Position numbers and translations under genes: made by a program | Notes under the pieces: generated by a model | Database searches by the model: none | What the model saw: the letters and a program-made list of their open reading frames with translations, nothing else | What the model was told of the DNA's origin: nothing | DNA from: Phaeocystidibacter sp965659415 | GTDB taxonomy: Bacteria > Bacteroidota > Bacteroidia > Flavobacteriales > Schleiferiaceae | DNA: 64,000 bases | Reading direction: 5' to 3' | NCBI GenBank assembly: GCA_965659415.1 | Contig: CBFHVA010000002.1 | Coordinates: 1-64,000, forward strand | In this document: piece by piece, positions 25,996 through 34,925 of the stretch | Layout: every line of letters begins with the position of its first letter | Position numbering within the stretch: position 1 is the stretch's first letter

Positions 25996-28147
25996 ATTGT
26001 TTCTCTTCATTTTAGCCGCAGTCGCCACGATTTCTACATCGGCACAAAGCCGACCCAAAATAGGGCTGGCATTGAGTGGGGGTGGCGCAAAATCGATGAC
26101 GCACATTGGGGTTATTCGCGAATTGGAACGCATGGGAATTCGTCCCGATTACATCTCAGGCACCTCCATGGGGGCGGTAATCGGTGCCATGTACGCCAAA
26201 GGATTTTCTGCAGATCAAATTGAAGCCCTACTCACTGAGCTCGACTGGGATGCGGTGCTCAACAACGAGCTTCCACGCTATCGCTTGTCCTATTTAGATC
26301 GCCGGAGTAGCGACCGGTATTTTCTCACTTTTGACACCGATTCGAATGGCATTAAACTACCCGACGCCATCAATTCTGGCCAATACGTTCAAAACACCCT
26401 AACCAGGCTGTTTCAGCAATCTCATACCGATACCAATTTTCGGGAATTTGACATTCCCTTTTTATGTGTCGGCACCGATTTGGCCACCGGGGAATCCATC
26501 ATTTATGAGTCGGGGGATTTGGGTAAAATACTCCGTGCAAGCTCAGCCTTTCCGTCCATTTTTTCACCGTACGAAATCAACGGCAGGCTCATTGTAGATG
26601 GAGGGATTAAGAATAATATTCCTATCGAAATATTGAAGGAAAAGGGTATGGATGTGGTTATTGCTTCCGATGCCCAAGCCACACTCTATCAAAGAGAGGA
26701 ACTCACGGATATGATCACCATTCTGGAACAGGTTGGCAGCTTTCCAAATATGGAGTATTTCGAAGAACAGAAGAAGTTCGCGGATGTCATCATCCACCCC
26801 CCACTTGAACCTTATAACATCGTTAGCTACGAGTTCACCGATACCATTATTCAAATGGGCGAGAGTGAGACTCGAAAATATGAGGAAGTACTCCGCCAAT
26901 GGTCGAGTCCTACCCCCCTTCCGCCTCGAACACCACCTTTCCCAAAATCTAAAATCTACCTTCATGAAATTTCCATTGAAGGGCATAACCGAACCAGTGA
27001 AAACTACATACGCTCTACGGTAGACTTTAACGCTCCAGACACAGTTGAGCTCAGTGATATCGATGCTGGAATTGAGAAGTTATACGGGAGTAATTATTAC
27101 AATCAGGTGGATTATCGACTGATTCCGCAAACCGACGGCGGTTATGTGATGCGCATATTGGTTGAGGAAACCGAACAATTGGAGCAGATTCGGCTGGGTG
27201 TCCACTACGACGATGACTTTAAAATTGGCGTACTCTTGAATGTGACGGTGAGAAATGCCATCATCAAGAATTCGAAGTTTTCGTTTGATGCGGTTTTGAG
27301 TGAGAACCCCCGTGGAGAGCTCATCTACATATTCGAACGAGGCTTTATTCCAACACTAGGTTTCCGAGTAGATTTTCATCAGTTCGATTCAAGAGTGTAT
27401 CAGGATAGAACCCCGGTGGGAGAATTCACCTACACGGATTACAGCAGTGAGGTGTTCTTGCATTCCACACTTTGGGACTTATACACCATTGGCGGCGGTA
27501 TTCGCCTTGAGAACATCGACATCAGCGAACCTTTGATCCGATCTGAAGTAGAGGAAAGCAACACCACCTACCTGAATTACTTCGCATTTATCGATTTCGA
27601 TTCACACGACCGAACCTACAAACCAACGAGCGGTTTTTCCTTAACGGGAGAATTCAAACTAATCTCCGAACAAGTAGATTTCAACACCTATCTCGAACCG
27701 GTTTCGATTGCTCAATTATCCTATGACCAATCATATAAATTTGATGAGCGATGGGGCGGTAGAACGCGAATTACCGGCGCAGCCACCATTGGTCCCGATG
27801 CGCCCTTTGCCTATTCCATTTTCTTGGGCAGTATGGGAGAGAATTACACCCAATCAATCTTTCCTTTCATCGGATATCGATATATGGAGCTGTTCGGTAG
27901 AAATGCTCTAACGGCGAGGGCTGATTTGTGGTACGAGGCATTCGACAATCACTTTTTTACCCTTCATGCGAACATTGGAAAACTCGAGCCTACCATTGGC
28001 GACTTGTACTCCTCCGACGTATTGCTTGATGGGTACGCCTTATCTTATGGATACAACAGCCCGATTGGTCCACTCGAACTCTTCGTTGCCCGCAGCACCA
28101 ACCATTCGGATTGGCTCACCTACGTACGCTTAGGCTTCTGGTTCTGA
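25988..28147 (+). CDS. Patatin-like phospholipase with outer-membrane barrel (copy 1)
   Basis: 719 residues. A signal peptide (through TSAQS) precedes a patatin domain (about 25-300) with oxyanion loop SGGGAKS, nucleophile S60 in GTSMG and catalytic D204 in DGG. A POTRA-like segment (about 320-395) and a BamA/Omp85-type 16-strand barrel follow, ending in Phe (LGFWF). This is the architecture of type Vd autotransporters such as PlpD/FplA: a lipid acyl hydrolase joined to its own barrel. It overlaps uvrC by 8 bp and is followed by a paralogue. Confidence 0.92.
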   Translation: MLRLFLFILAAVATISTSAQSRPKIGLALSGGGAKSMTHIGVIRELERMGIRPDYISGTSMGAVIGAMYAKGFSADQIEALLTELDWDAVLNNELPRYRLSYLDRRSSDRYFLTFDTDSNGIKLPDAINSGQYVQNTLTRLFQQSHTDTNFREFDIPFLCVGTDLATGESIIYESGDLGKILRASSAFPSIFSPYEINGRLIVDGGIKNNIPIEILKEKGMDVVIASDAQATLYQREELTDMITILEQVGSFPNMEYFEEQKKFADVIIHPPLEPYNIVSYEFTDTIIQMGESETRKYEEVLRQWSSPTPLPPRTPPFPKSKIYLHEISIEGHNRTSENYIRSTVDFNAPDTVELSDIDAGIEKLYGSNYYNQVDYRLIPQTDGGYVMRILVEETEQLEQIRLGVHYDDDFKIGVLLNVTVRNAIIKNSKFSFDAVLSENPRGELIYIFERGFIPTLGFRVDFHQFDSRVYQDRTPVGEFTYTDYSSEVFLHSTLWDLYTIGGGIRLENIDISEPLIRSEVEESNTTYLNYFAFIDFDSHDRTYKPTSGFSLTGEFKLISEQVDFNTYLEPVSIAQLSYDQSYKFDERWGGRTRITGAATIGPDAPFAYSIFLGSMGENYTQSIFPFIGYRYMELFGRNALTARADLWYEAFDNHFFTLHANIGKLEPTIGDLYSSDVLLDGYALSYGYNSPIGPLELFVARSTNHSDWLTYVRLGFWF

Positions 28148-28202
28148 ATTCGTTGGTATTTGATTATCTTTCGAATACAATACATAACTAACTCCATCTT
28201 CA

Positions 28203-30431
28203 ATGACTCGCAAGGCTGTATCCGTGCTTTTCATGCTGTACATGTTTTCGACCATGGTTCATGCACAAAACCGACCTAAGGTAGGGTTGGTACTGAGTGG
28301 CGGAGGCGCCAAAGGCTTCGCGCACATCGGAGTTCTTGAAGTAATGGACTCGTTAGGCATTCCTGTAGATATGGTGGGTGGCACAAGCATGGGCGCCATC
28401 ATCGGTGGGTTATACGCAATTGGTCATTCTCCATCAGACCTGGAGGAGATTGTCACCGAAACCGAATGGGATTTTATACTCGACCCACGCCCGGAGCGGC
28501 AATATTTATCCACCTATGAAAAGACCGCTGAAGAACGATACATTCTCACCTTGAACCTTACGCATGAAGGGCTGCAGATACCGAGCGGACTCAATCCTGG
28601 AGAGCATATTATCAATCTCTTGAGCTATCACACAATTGGCTATCATGGGGAACTAGACTTCACCCAAGATCTGCCCATCCCATTTGTTTGCGTAGCGACA
28701 GAACTCAACACAGGAAAAGAAGTAGTAATCACTGAAGGCGAACTTCCATGGAGTATGCGTTCAACCATGAGCATACCTTCACTTTTTAGTCCGTACTACT
28801 ACAAGGGCAGCTACCTCATAGACGGTGGTACGGTAAACAACTTTCCCGCGGATCACATTGCCGATTTAGGAGCCGACATCATCATTGGCGTAGACGTTCA
28901 AACTACGTTTGCCGACACCATTTCCGACCCCACTTTTCTCAAGGTGCTCGAAAAAACAAGCATGTACATCAATGCGCGTACTACGGCTGAACGCGAGCAG
29001 CTTTGTGAGTTTATCATGCTTCCCGAAATGAATGGTTTCGGCGTGACTTCTTTTGATGATGCCGCGCTTATCATTGAACAAGGAAGAAAGGCGGCCCGCA
29101 GAATGATGCCTGAACTTTTGGCCCTTCTCGATCAATTAGGCGGTCCGCAAGAAAAAAGTATACCGCCTTACTATCCACCGGATAAGATTAAAGTAGATGA
29201 AATACGAATCACGGGCATTAACTCTACCTCCGACCTAACCGTATTAGGTAGTCTGGGTTTTGATGAGGGCGACACGGTGACTTTTGATGAGTTGGACGAG
29301 GCTATGTTGCAAGTACATGGCACCAATCAATATAGCCTAGCCAATTACACCGTTACGATGGATGGGGCAAGAACCGTAGTTAATGTGAAAGTGCTGGAGA
29401 AGGCCAGCGAAGTGAAAACCAAAATTGGAATTCGTTACGACAGTGATTTTGAAACCTCAGCGCTCATCAATCTCACCAGCCGGAATCAGCTTTTCAGGGG
29501 CTCCTATTTCAGTGCTGATTTTGTAGCCTCTCAGAACCCCAGAGTGAACATGCTCTACACCTGGGACAATGGTAACAAGCCCGGATTTGGACTGGAAGGG
29601 CGGTACTGGAATTATGCCAGCGAACTTCGGTTTTTAGGTGAAAACTTGGGCGAGTTCAGAACCACGGATTGGTTCATATCGGCGTATGCCACGCAAAACT
29701 GGAAAAACTCTGGATCTGTAAAACTTGGTGCCAATTTTCACGATATCACTTTTAGCAGCCGAGTGAGTGCTATTGAAGATATCATAGAAAATTCCGATAG
29801 CGAATTGCGTAATCTGGAAGTGTTCCTTAAAACCAATTACGACACCCGAAATAGAGGGAATTACGCCTCGTCAGGAACGCGACTGCAGTTTGAAGCTCTG
29901 TGGTATATCGACGTGCAATATCGGCCTGAACAAACACCTGTTTTCTTGGACTTGGAATACGAACAAAACATTCCGCTCTCTGATCGATTTACCTTGCGCA
30001 CCAACCTCTATACTTCTGCAAGTGTGTTCAGCACGTTGGCAACTTTCCCTTACACCCCGAATTTGGGTGGATACGGCCAAAACTACATCAACAACAACAT
30101 GAAGTTCTACGGCTACCGCTTCTCTTCTGGTTTTGTCGGTTATGAGTCGCTGGACCGTTCAAACGTTGTATTTGCTTCACACAGCATCATACCTCGAATC
30201 GATTTGCAGTATCGCTTGTTCAAAAAGAGTTTCATTGTGGTTGGGGCAAATGGAGCCTGGATGTTCGATCATCTCGAAGACCCGCTCAATCCTGAGTCGA
30301 CTGCCTTAATTGGAGGATTTGCCTTTGAATATGGCATGAATACGTTGGTGGGGCCCGTTTCCGTTTCGGCTTCCAAACCCACAGAGTTCAACGATTGGCT
30401 GTATTACCTGAATGTGGGTTTCTGGTTTTAG
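28203..30431 (+). CDS. Patatin-like phospholipase with outer-membrane barrel (copy 2)
   Basis: 742 residues with the same layout as its neighbour: signal peptide (through MVHAQ), patatin domain with GGGAKGFAH, S62 in GTSMG and D207 in DGG, POTRA-like linker (DEIRITGINSTSDLTVLGSL) and C-terminal barrel ending NVGFWF. The two copies are clearly homologous but well diverged, so the duplication is old. Its oxyanion loop (GGGAKGFAH) is closer to the family norm than copy 1 (GGGAKSMTH). The last 4 bp overlap the convergent cls gene. Confidence 0.92.
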   Translation: MTRKAVSVLFMLYMFSTMVHAQNRPKVGLVLSGGGAKGFAHIGVLEVMDSLGIPVDMVGGTSMGAIIGGLYAIGHSPSDLEEIVTETEWDFILDPRPERQYLSTYEKTAEERYILTLNLTHEGLQIPSGLNPGEHIINLLSYHTIGYHGELDFTQDLPIPFVCVATELNTGKEVVITEGELPWSMRSTMSIPSLFSPYYYKGSYLIDGGTVNNFPADHIADLGADIIIGVDVQTTFADTISDPTFLKVLEKTSMYINARTTAEREQLCEFIMLPEMNGFGVTSFDDAALIIEQGRKAARRMMPELLALLDQLGGPQEKSIPPYYPPDKIKVDEIRITGINSTSDLTVLGSLGFDEGDTVTFDELDEAMLQVHGTNQYSLANYTVTMDGARTVVNVKVLEKASEVKTKIGIRYDSDFETSALINLTSRNQLFRGSYFSADFVASQNPRVNMLYTWDNGNKPGFGLEGRYWNYASELRFLGENLGEFRTTDWFISAYATQNWKNSGSVKLGANFHDITFSSRVSAIEDIIENSDSELRNLEVFLKTNYDTRNRGNYASSGTRLQFEALWYIDVQYRPEQTPVFLDLEYEQNIPLSDRFTLRTNLYTSASVFSTLATFPYTPNLGGYGQNYINNNMKFYGYRFSSGFVGYESLDRSNVVFASHSIIPRIDLQYRLFKKSFIVVGANGAWMFDHLEDPLNPESTALIGGFAFEYGMNTLVGPVSVSASKPTEFNDWLYYLNVGFWF

Positions 30432-31870
30432 AGCACCGGCGAAATCAACCTGGCAAATGATTCCAAGAGCCTTCTGCGCAACTTGCGCTTCTCCCACCGC
30501 TCCAAGGTTAAGCTCACACAATCCCGCCTATCCGCTTCAAACTCTATAGCCAGTTGCTCGGTGGTTTCGGGATCGTAAATAAAGGCATTGATTTCAAAAT
30601 TCAGATCAAATGAGCGGTAGTCCATGTTGGCCGTTCCTACACTACAAAGCGTATCGTCAACCACCATCGTTTTGGCATGAACAAAGCCCTTTTGATAAAG
30701 GAACACTTTTACACCGGCCGTCAATAACTGCTTCACATAACTCATTACCGCAGCTTGAACCACCGGATTGTCTGATTTTCCAGGAAGAATAACCTGCACA
30801 TCTACCCCGCTCATTGCGGCTGTTTGAATGGCGAGCAACATCTCATCATTTGGAATGAAGTAAGGGGTGGTAATCCGTAAGCGTTCGGTGGCAGATGTTA
30901 TGGCGGCAAATAGCCCATTTTGAATATATGGCCAGTCTGAATCCGGACCTGAAGCTGTGATTTGGGTAAGACAAGTATGCTCAATTTCAACCTTTGGAAA
31001 GTACGTTTCATCCAAGGTAGGCACGGCCTCATTCACAAACTTCCAAGTAAGGAAAAACTGCAATTGAAGGGACTTGACCGCTTCTCCGCGAATCATCAGA
31101 TGTGTATCTCTCCAATAGGCATTCTTGTTATGCCGGTTATCATAACGAGCACTGATGTTAATGCCGCCGAGGAAACCCACTTGCCCGTCAACTACCAATA
31201 TTTTTCGGTGATCGCGAAAGTTCGCCTTACTTGTAAGCAATGGAAACAGCACGGGCATAAAGGGTTTTACCTTTACACCAGCGTCTCGAAGGGGTTGCAA
31301 AAATTTGCGCTTAAGTCGAGCTGAGCCCACATCGTCATACACCAAGCGCACTTCCACACCTTGCTGGGCTTTCTCAATGAGTAACTCTTGAAACTGCTTG
31401 CCAATTTCGTCGTGTTCGATGATGTAATATTCAAGATGGATGTGATGTTTTGCAAGCGCCATCGCCTTGAGCATCTCTGGGAAAGTTTTTTCGCCATTCC
31501 GCAAAACACGAACTTCGTTTTGAAGGCTCGCCACAGATTTATCGCTGTTGAGCAGCAGCTTCATTACCTTCCACTTCTCCTTGAGCATGTGCTTAGCCAG
31601 CATGTCCACCTCTTGAATACTGGACAACAGTTTTTGCTCCCAGGCGGAAACGAATTCATTATCGCGCACCCCCTTTCGAGAAAAGAGTTTCTGCTTTCGA
31701 TAATTCTGACCGAAGAGGAAAAAGACAGCAAGTCCACCGACGGGAAGGAGATAAAGCACGAGCACCCAACCCATTGTTTTCATAGGGCTTCTATTGTCCA
31801 TCAACACACTGATTGCGGCTGATGTAACAAGAAGGTAGTAGAGGATTAAGACGCCATTCCACCAGGTCAT
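30428..31870 (-). CDS. cls: Cardiolipin synthase
   Basis: 480 residues from ATG 31870. Two N-terminal TM helices (ILYYLLVTSAAISVL; GWVLVLYLLPVGGLAVFFLFG) precede two phospholipase D HKD motifs, HRKILVVD with GFLGGIN and HAKTMVVD with GTANMD. It condenses two phosphatidylglycerols to cardiolipin at the inner membrane. Longer frames start at 31900 or 31927, but a -7-like TATCTTTC (31881-31874) sits 3 nt before ATG 31870, and cls proteins of this group begin right at TM1. It converges on the second patatin gene. Confidence 0.93.
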   Translation of the reverse strand: MTWWNGVLILYYLLVTSAAISVLMDNRSPMKTMGWVLVLYLLPVGGLAVFFLFGQNYRKQKLFSRKGVRDNEFVSAWEQKLLSSIQEVDMLAKHMLKEKWKVMKLLLNSDKSVASLQNEVRVLRNGEKTFPEMLKAMALAKHHIHLEYYIIEHDEIGKQFQELLIEKAQQGVEVRLVYDDVGSARLKRKFLQPLRDAGVKVKPFMPVLFPLLTSKANFRDHRKILVVDGQVGFLGGINISARYDNRHNKNAYWRDTHLMIRGEAVKSLQLQFFLTWKFVNEAVPTLDETYFPKVEIEHTCLTQITASGPDSDWPYIQNGLFAAITSATERLRITTPYFIPNDEMLLAIQTAAMSGVDVQVILPGKSDNPVVQAAVMSYVKQLLTAGVKVFLYQKGFVHAKTMVVDDTLCSVGTANMDYRSFDLNFEINAFIYDPETTEQLAIEFEADRRDCVSLTLERWEKRKLRRRLLESFARLISPVL

Positions 31871-31956
31871 ACGGAAAGATAGCAGATTTACCTGAGGCAT
31901 GATTTGAAAATGAGGATATATCCTCACTGTTCTCAGAATATTCCGAAATTGTGTGC

Positions 31957-32649
31957 ATGTCGAAGTTCATCCGCTCCGTTCGCAATTATTTGAATCGCTT
32001 AAAGCCCGACCCTTATGATGGTTTGAGCACGAAGGAGCGATTCGAATCCATCTATCACAGCAACGATTGGAAAGACGAAGAATCCGTTTCGGGACCCGGG
32101 TCGAATGCCGACCAAACCGAAGAGGTTATTCGGATTGTTGAATCTGTTCTTCAGGAATATGAAATTACCTGTTTACTCGACCTCCCGTGCGGTGATTTTG
32201 GTTGGATGAAATCGGTGAATTTTGGTGATTGTACCTACATTGGCGCAGACATCGTTAGCGAGCTTATTCAAGCGAACAGAAGCCGCTATGGGGAATTACA
32301 AAATGTTTCCTTCGCCGAACTCGACCTGCTCACTTCTGATTTACCCAAGGTCGATTTGATTCTCGTTCGCGATTGCCTCGTGCACCTCAGTGAACAGCAA
32401 ATCCATCAGGCCATACGCAACATACAAAGAAGCGGCATTCCCTATCTCCTCACCACCACATTTGTTGGTCCGCGTACGAATTACGACATCAAAACCGGGG
32501 ATTGGCGACCCATAAATTTGGAGCTTTCTCCGCACAACTGGCCTCCACCCATTGCCCTATTCAATGAGCATTGTACTGAAGACGACGGTGTGTATTCCGA
32601 TAAATCATTAGGCCTTTGGGCTGTAGATCAAATACCCAATTATGAGTGA
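31957..32649 (+). CDS. Class I SAM-dependent methyltransferase
   Basis: 230 residues from ATG 31957; a GTG lies two codons upstream. The SAM motif is LLDLPCGDFGWM, with an acidic end of strand 2 (YIGADIV) and a later LILVRDCLVHL. The acceptor is unknown. The stop overlaps the start of the flavoprotein gene by 8 bp (32642-32649), so the two are probably translated together. Confidence 0.85.
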   Translation: MSKFIRSVRNYLNRLKPDPYDGLSTKERFESIYHSNDWKDEESVSGPGSNADQTEEVIRIVESVLQEYEITCLLDLPCGDFGWMKSVNFGDCTYIGADIVSELIQANRSRYGELQNVSFAELDLLTSDLPKVDLILVRDCLVHLSEQQIHQAIRNIQRSGIPYLLTTTFVGPRTNYDIKTGDWRPINLELSPHNWPPPIALFNEHCTEDDGVYSDKSLGLWAVDQIPNYE

Positions 32650-33307
32650 TTTCCCTACTGTGAAGTTTCAACACCTCGAGCTCGATCCACAAACGCTCGA
32701 AAGTCGCGTGGCTGAGCATTTTGAAATGATGGACAGAAGACGAAGTGTCCGTGACATTCGAGATACGCCCATTTCAAAATCGGTAATTGAAAACCTCATT
32801 AAAACGGCCAGTTCTGCACCTTCAGGGGCGCATAAACAACCTTGGCATTTTGTGGCCATCAACAATCAGGAGTTAAAGGCGAAAATTCGCGAGGCGGCGG
32901 AAGAAGAGGAAAGATCGTTCTACGAAGAGCGCGCTCCACAAGAATGGTTAGATGATCTTGCCCCATTGGGAACGGATTGGAGAAAAGAATTCTTGACCAC
33001 AGCGCCGTGGCTCATTGTCATGTTCAAAAAAGTGTACGACGATCATCCCGAAGGGCGCAAGAAAAACTACTATGTGCAAGAATCGGTTGGCATTGCGGCT
33101 GGGTTTCTGTTGCAGGCCATTCACGAAGCCGGATTGGTGAGTCTTACCCATACCCCAAGCCCGATGAACTTTTTAAGTGAAATTCTCGAACGCCCACAAA
33201 ACGAAAAGCCCTTTCTTCTCATTCCGGTGGGCTACCCTAAGGAGGGCACGCGTGTTCCAGATTTAAGAAGAAAGGACTTAGTGGAAGTCAGTACTTTTCT
33301 TGAATAA
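32642..33307 (+). CDS. Nitroreductase-family flavoprotein resembling iodotyrosine deiodinase (IYD)
   Basis: 221 residues. FMN-binding RRRSVRDI and APSGAHKQPW are followed by EEEERSFYEER, WRKEFLTTAPWLIV and a C-terminal PVGYPKEGTRVPDLRRK. These blocks match animal IYD (RRSVR, TAPSGAH, EEEE, WIKEYLDTAP, LPVGYPS, VPDLKRK) better than general nitroreductases. In IYD a Glu, a Tyr and a Lys of the lid bind the halotyrosine zwitterion; Glu and Lys can be aligned here, while the Tyr is displaced by one position. Bacterial IYDs are known, including in Bacteroidota. Halotyrosine dehalogenation is therefore a reasonable prediction, not a proof. Confidence 0.85.
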   Translation: MSDFPTVKFQHLELDPQTLESRVAEHFEMMDRRRSVRDIRDTPISKSVIENLIKTASSAPSGAHKQPWHFVAINNQELKAKIREAAEEEERSFYEERAPQEWLDDLAPLGTDWRKEFLTTAPWLIVMFKKVYDDHPEGRKKNYYVQESVGIAAGFLLQAIHEAGLVSLTHTPSPMNFLSEILERPQNEKPFLLIPVGYPKEGTRVPDLRRKDLVEVSTFLE

Positions 33308-33312
33308 GTACC

Positions 33313-34422
33313 TTACTTCACGGTTACTTTCAGGCGTTGAGCGCCGTTCACCAGAACGTACATTCCAGGGGTGAGATCGCCTACGAATACATCTACCTGA
33401 GCGGCGTTGCTGTTCACCTCTTGGCTCTTTACAAGTCGGCCGTTTAAGTCGAACAACTGCAACTCATCGTTTAAATCTCCCATGACGGTAATCTTCTCCT
33501 TGGCAGGATTCGGGAATACGACAAATGGAGAAACGTTCAGCTCCGTGGTTCCGATGTTGTTTGACCGGTTGAAATAGGGTTGCGTTTGGTTGCCATCTAC
33601 AACTAAGTACTCGTAAAGCGAAGAATTTAATCCTTTGCCATAAAGTGCAAATCGCTCCAGTTTAGTGGTATCATTTTGAACAAACCCAAAATTAGATGCC
33701 ATGAGCGGATCCATGGGAACGCCTCCCATGTAAACCGAATCTACCCTAGTTTGAACAGAGTGAATCATGAGGGCTTCAGCACTGGCTCCAGAAGGCAACA
33801 CTACGGTACCATAGCCCACCACTGAATCGGATTGATATACATCTTGACGAATCGAGAAACTCATTTTGTTAAGTGAGAAATTCTCCACGGTGATGAGCAT
33901 TGGAATCCAGATAGTGATATTGGAAGACCATTGGCTACCCATTTGCACGGGATATTTCAAGATGGGAGCGTCGTACATAAGCACGGTATCTCTTGTATAG
34001 AGAGAATCGGTGCTTACACCGGTTTGACTCCCTAGCGGAAACGCCTTTCCAATAATCTCAAATCCCACTTCGCGGTATGAAACCTGATCTTGCTCGTAGA
34101 AGGAATAAATCTGATCTAGAAGGAGTCCACCGCCCAAATTAGCTGGGACCTCAACCTGTCCGTCGGCATTCGGAAAACTGCTGCTAGATACAGGATCGAG
34201 CACATAATCAATGGGTCCCCCGGCAATGAGGCCTGTAAGGTCCCAATTGACACCGTTACCTGGGTTGATGGTTGATTGACCAGCCACAACCGCCTGTAAA
34301 TATGCGGTGTCTGGAGAAACTGGTAGTCGGTAATTATAACTTTCAATGGTGATTTGTCCGTAGGAAGTGAGCGCACAAAAAGAGAGCAATGCGGCTACGA
34401 TGAATTGGGTTGTGCTTTTCAT
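33313..34422 (-). CDS. Secreted protein with T9SS type A sorting domain
   Basis: 369 residues: signal peptide (MKSTTQFIVAALLSFCALTSYGQ), a beta-rich N-terminal region without a family I recognise, and a C-terminal sorting domain from about residue 300 (VFPNPAKEKITVMG...LFDLNGRLVKSQ...LTPGMYVLVNG...LKVTVK). Export by the type IX system to the surface or medium is expected. A TACCTTTA box lies at 34461-34454 on its strand. It converges on the flavoprotein gene with only 5 nt between the stops. Confidence 0.86.
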   Translation of the reverse strand: MKSTTQFIVAALLSFCALTSYGQITIESYNYRLPVSPDTAYLQAVVAGQSTINPGNGVNWDLTGLIAGGPIDYVLDPVSSSSFPNADGQVEVPANLGGGLLLDQIYSFYEQDQVSYREVGFEIIGKAFPLGSQTGVSTDSLYTRDTVLMYDAPILKYPVQMGSQWSSNITIWIPMLITVENFSLNKMSFSIRQDVYQSDSVVGYGTVVLPSGASAEALMIHSVQTRVDSVYMGGVPMDPLMASNFGFVQNDTTKLERFALYGKGLNSSLYEYLVVDGNQTQPYFNRSNNIGTTELNVSPFVVFPNPAKEKITVMGDLNDELQLFDLNGRLVKSQEVNSNAAQVDVFVGDLTPGMYVLVNGAQRLKVTVK

Positions 34423-34876
34423 AGTTTATCAATTTGATTCCAAAGGTCATCCTAAAGGTACAAGACAATGCACAAACAGGCATCAAGAGATGAAATTATG
34501 GAGTGAGTGGGTGTAGAGGGGGAGTCAACATGTTCGTGAAGGATGCGTATGAGTTTGAAGCCAATTAAAGGAAGTGTCAAGCTGACTAACCTCATTCATG
34601 AAGAAATTGGCTCTTGGTTTCTCCCCGGGCCAGCACCCCTGTCCCCAGTTTAAAGTTCTAAAATTTCAATGGCAATTTGGGATTCTCAAAGCACGATATT
34701 ACACTCGATAAACCTAAGCGCCATTAAACGTTTATCCGCCGACTCACCCGCAGGAAAGGGCTAACTTGAATTGGGGTCGAGGGAACTCGCCCCGGGCAAG
34801 CACACCACAAAAGCCTCTACATCTGCCACTCACCTAACAACACCACTCAACTTGAAGACTCATCCACCAAAACCAA
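34423..34876. other. Intergenic region with no gene seen
   Basis: About 450 bp between the divergently read side of the T9SS gene and the 3' end of gdhA. Reading frames are short and without family resemblance. Apart from the T9SS gene promoter box near 34454-34461 I see no repeats or RNA structure I can support. Confidence 0.5.
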
Positions 34877-34905
34877 AAAAAGGCCACCCTCGCGGATGGC
34901 CTTTT
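34877..34905 (-). terminator. Intrinsic terminator of gdhA
   Basis: Stem AAAAGGCCA (34878-34886) / TGGCCTTTT (34897-34905). On the minus strand it is followed by TTTTTTGGTT, so it terminates gdhA transcripts 20 nt after the stop. Confidence 0.85.
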
Positions 34906-34925
34906 CTATATCTCACGGTTGGTTC

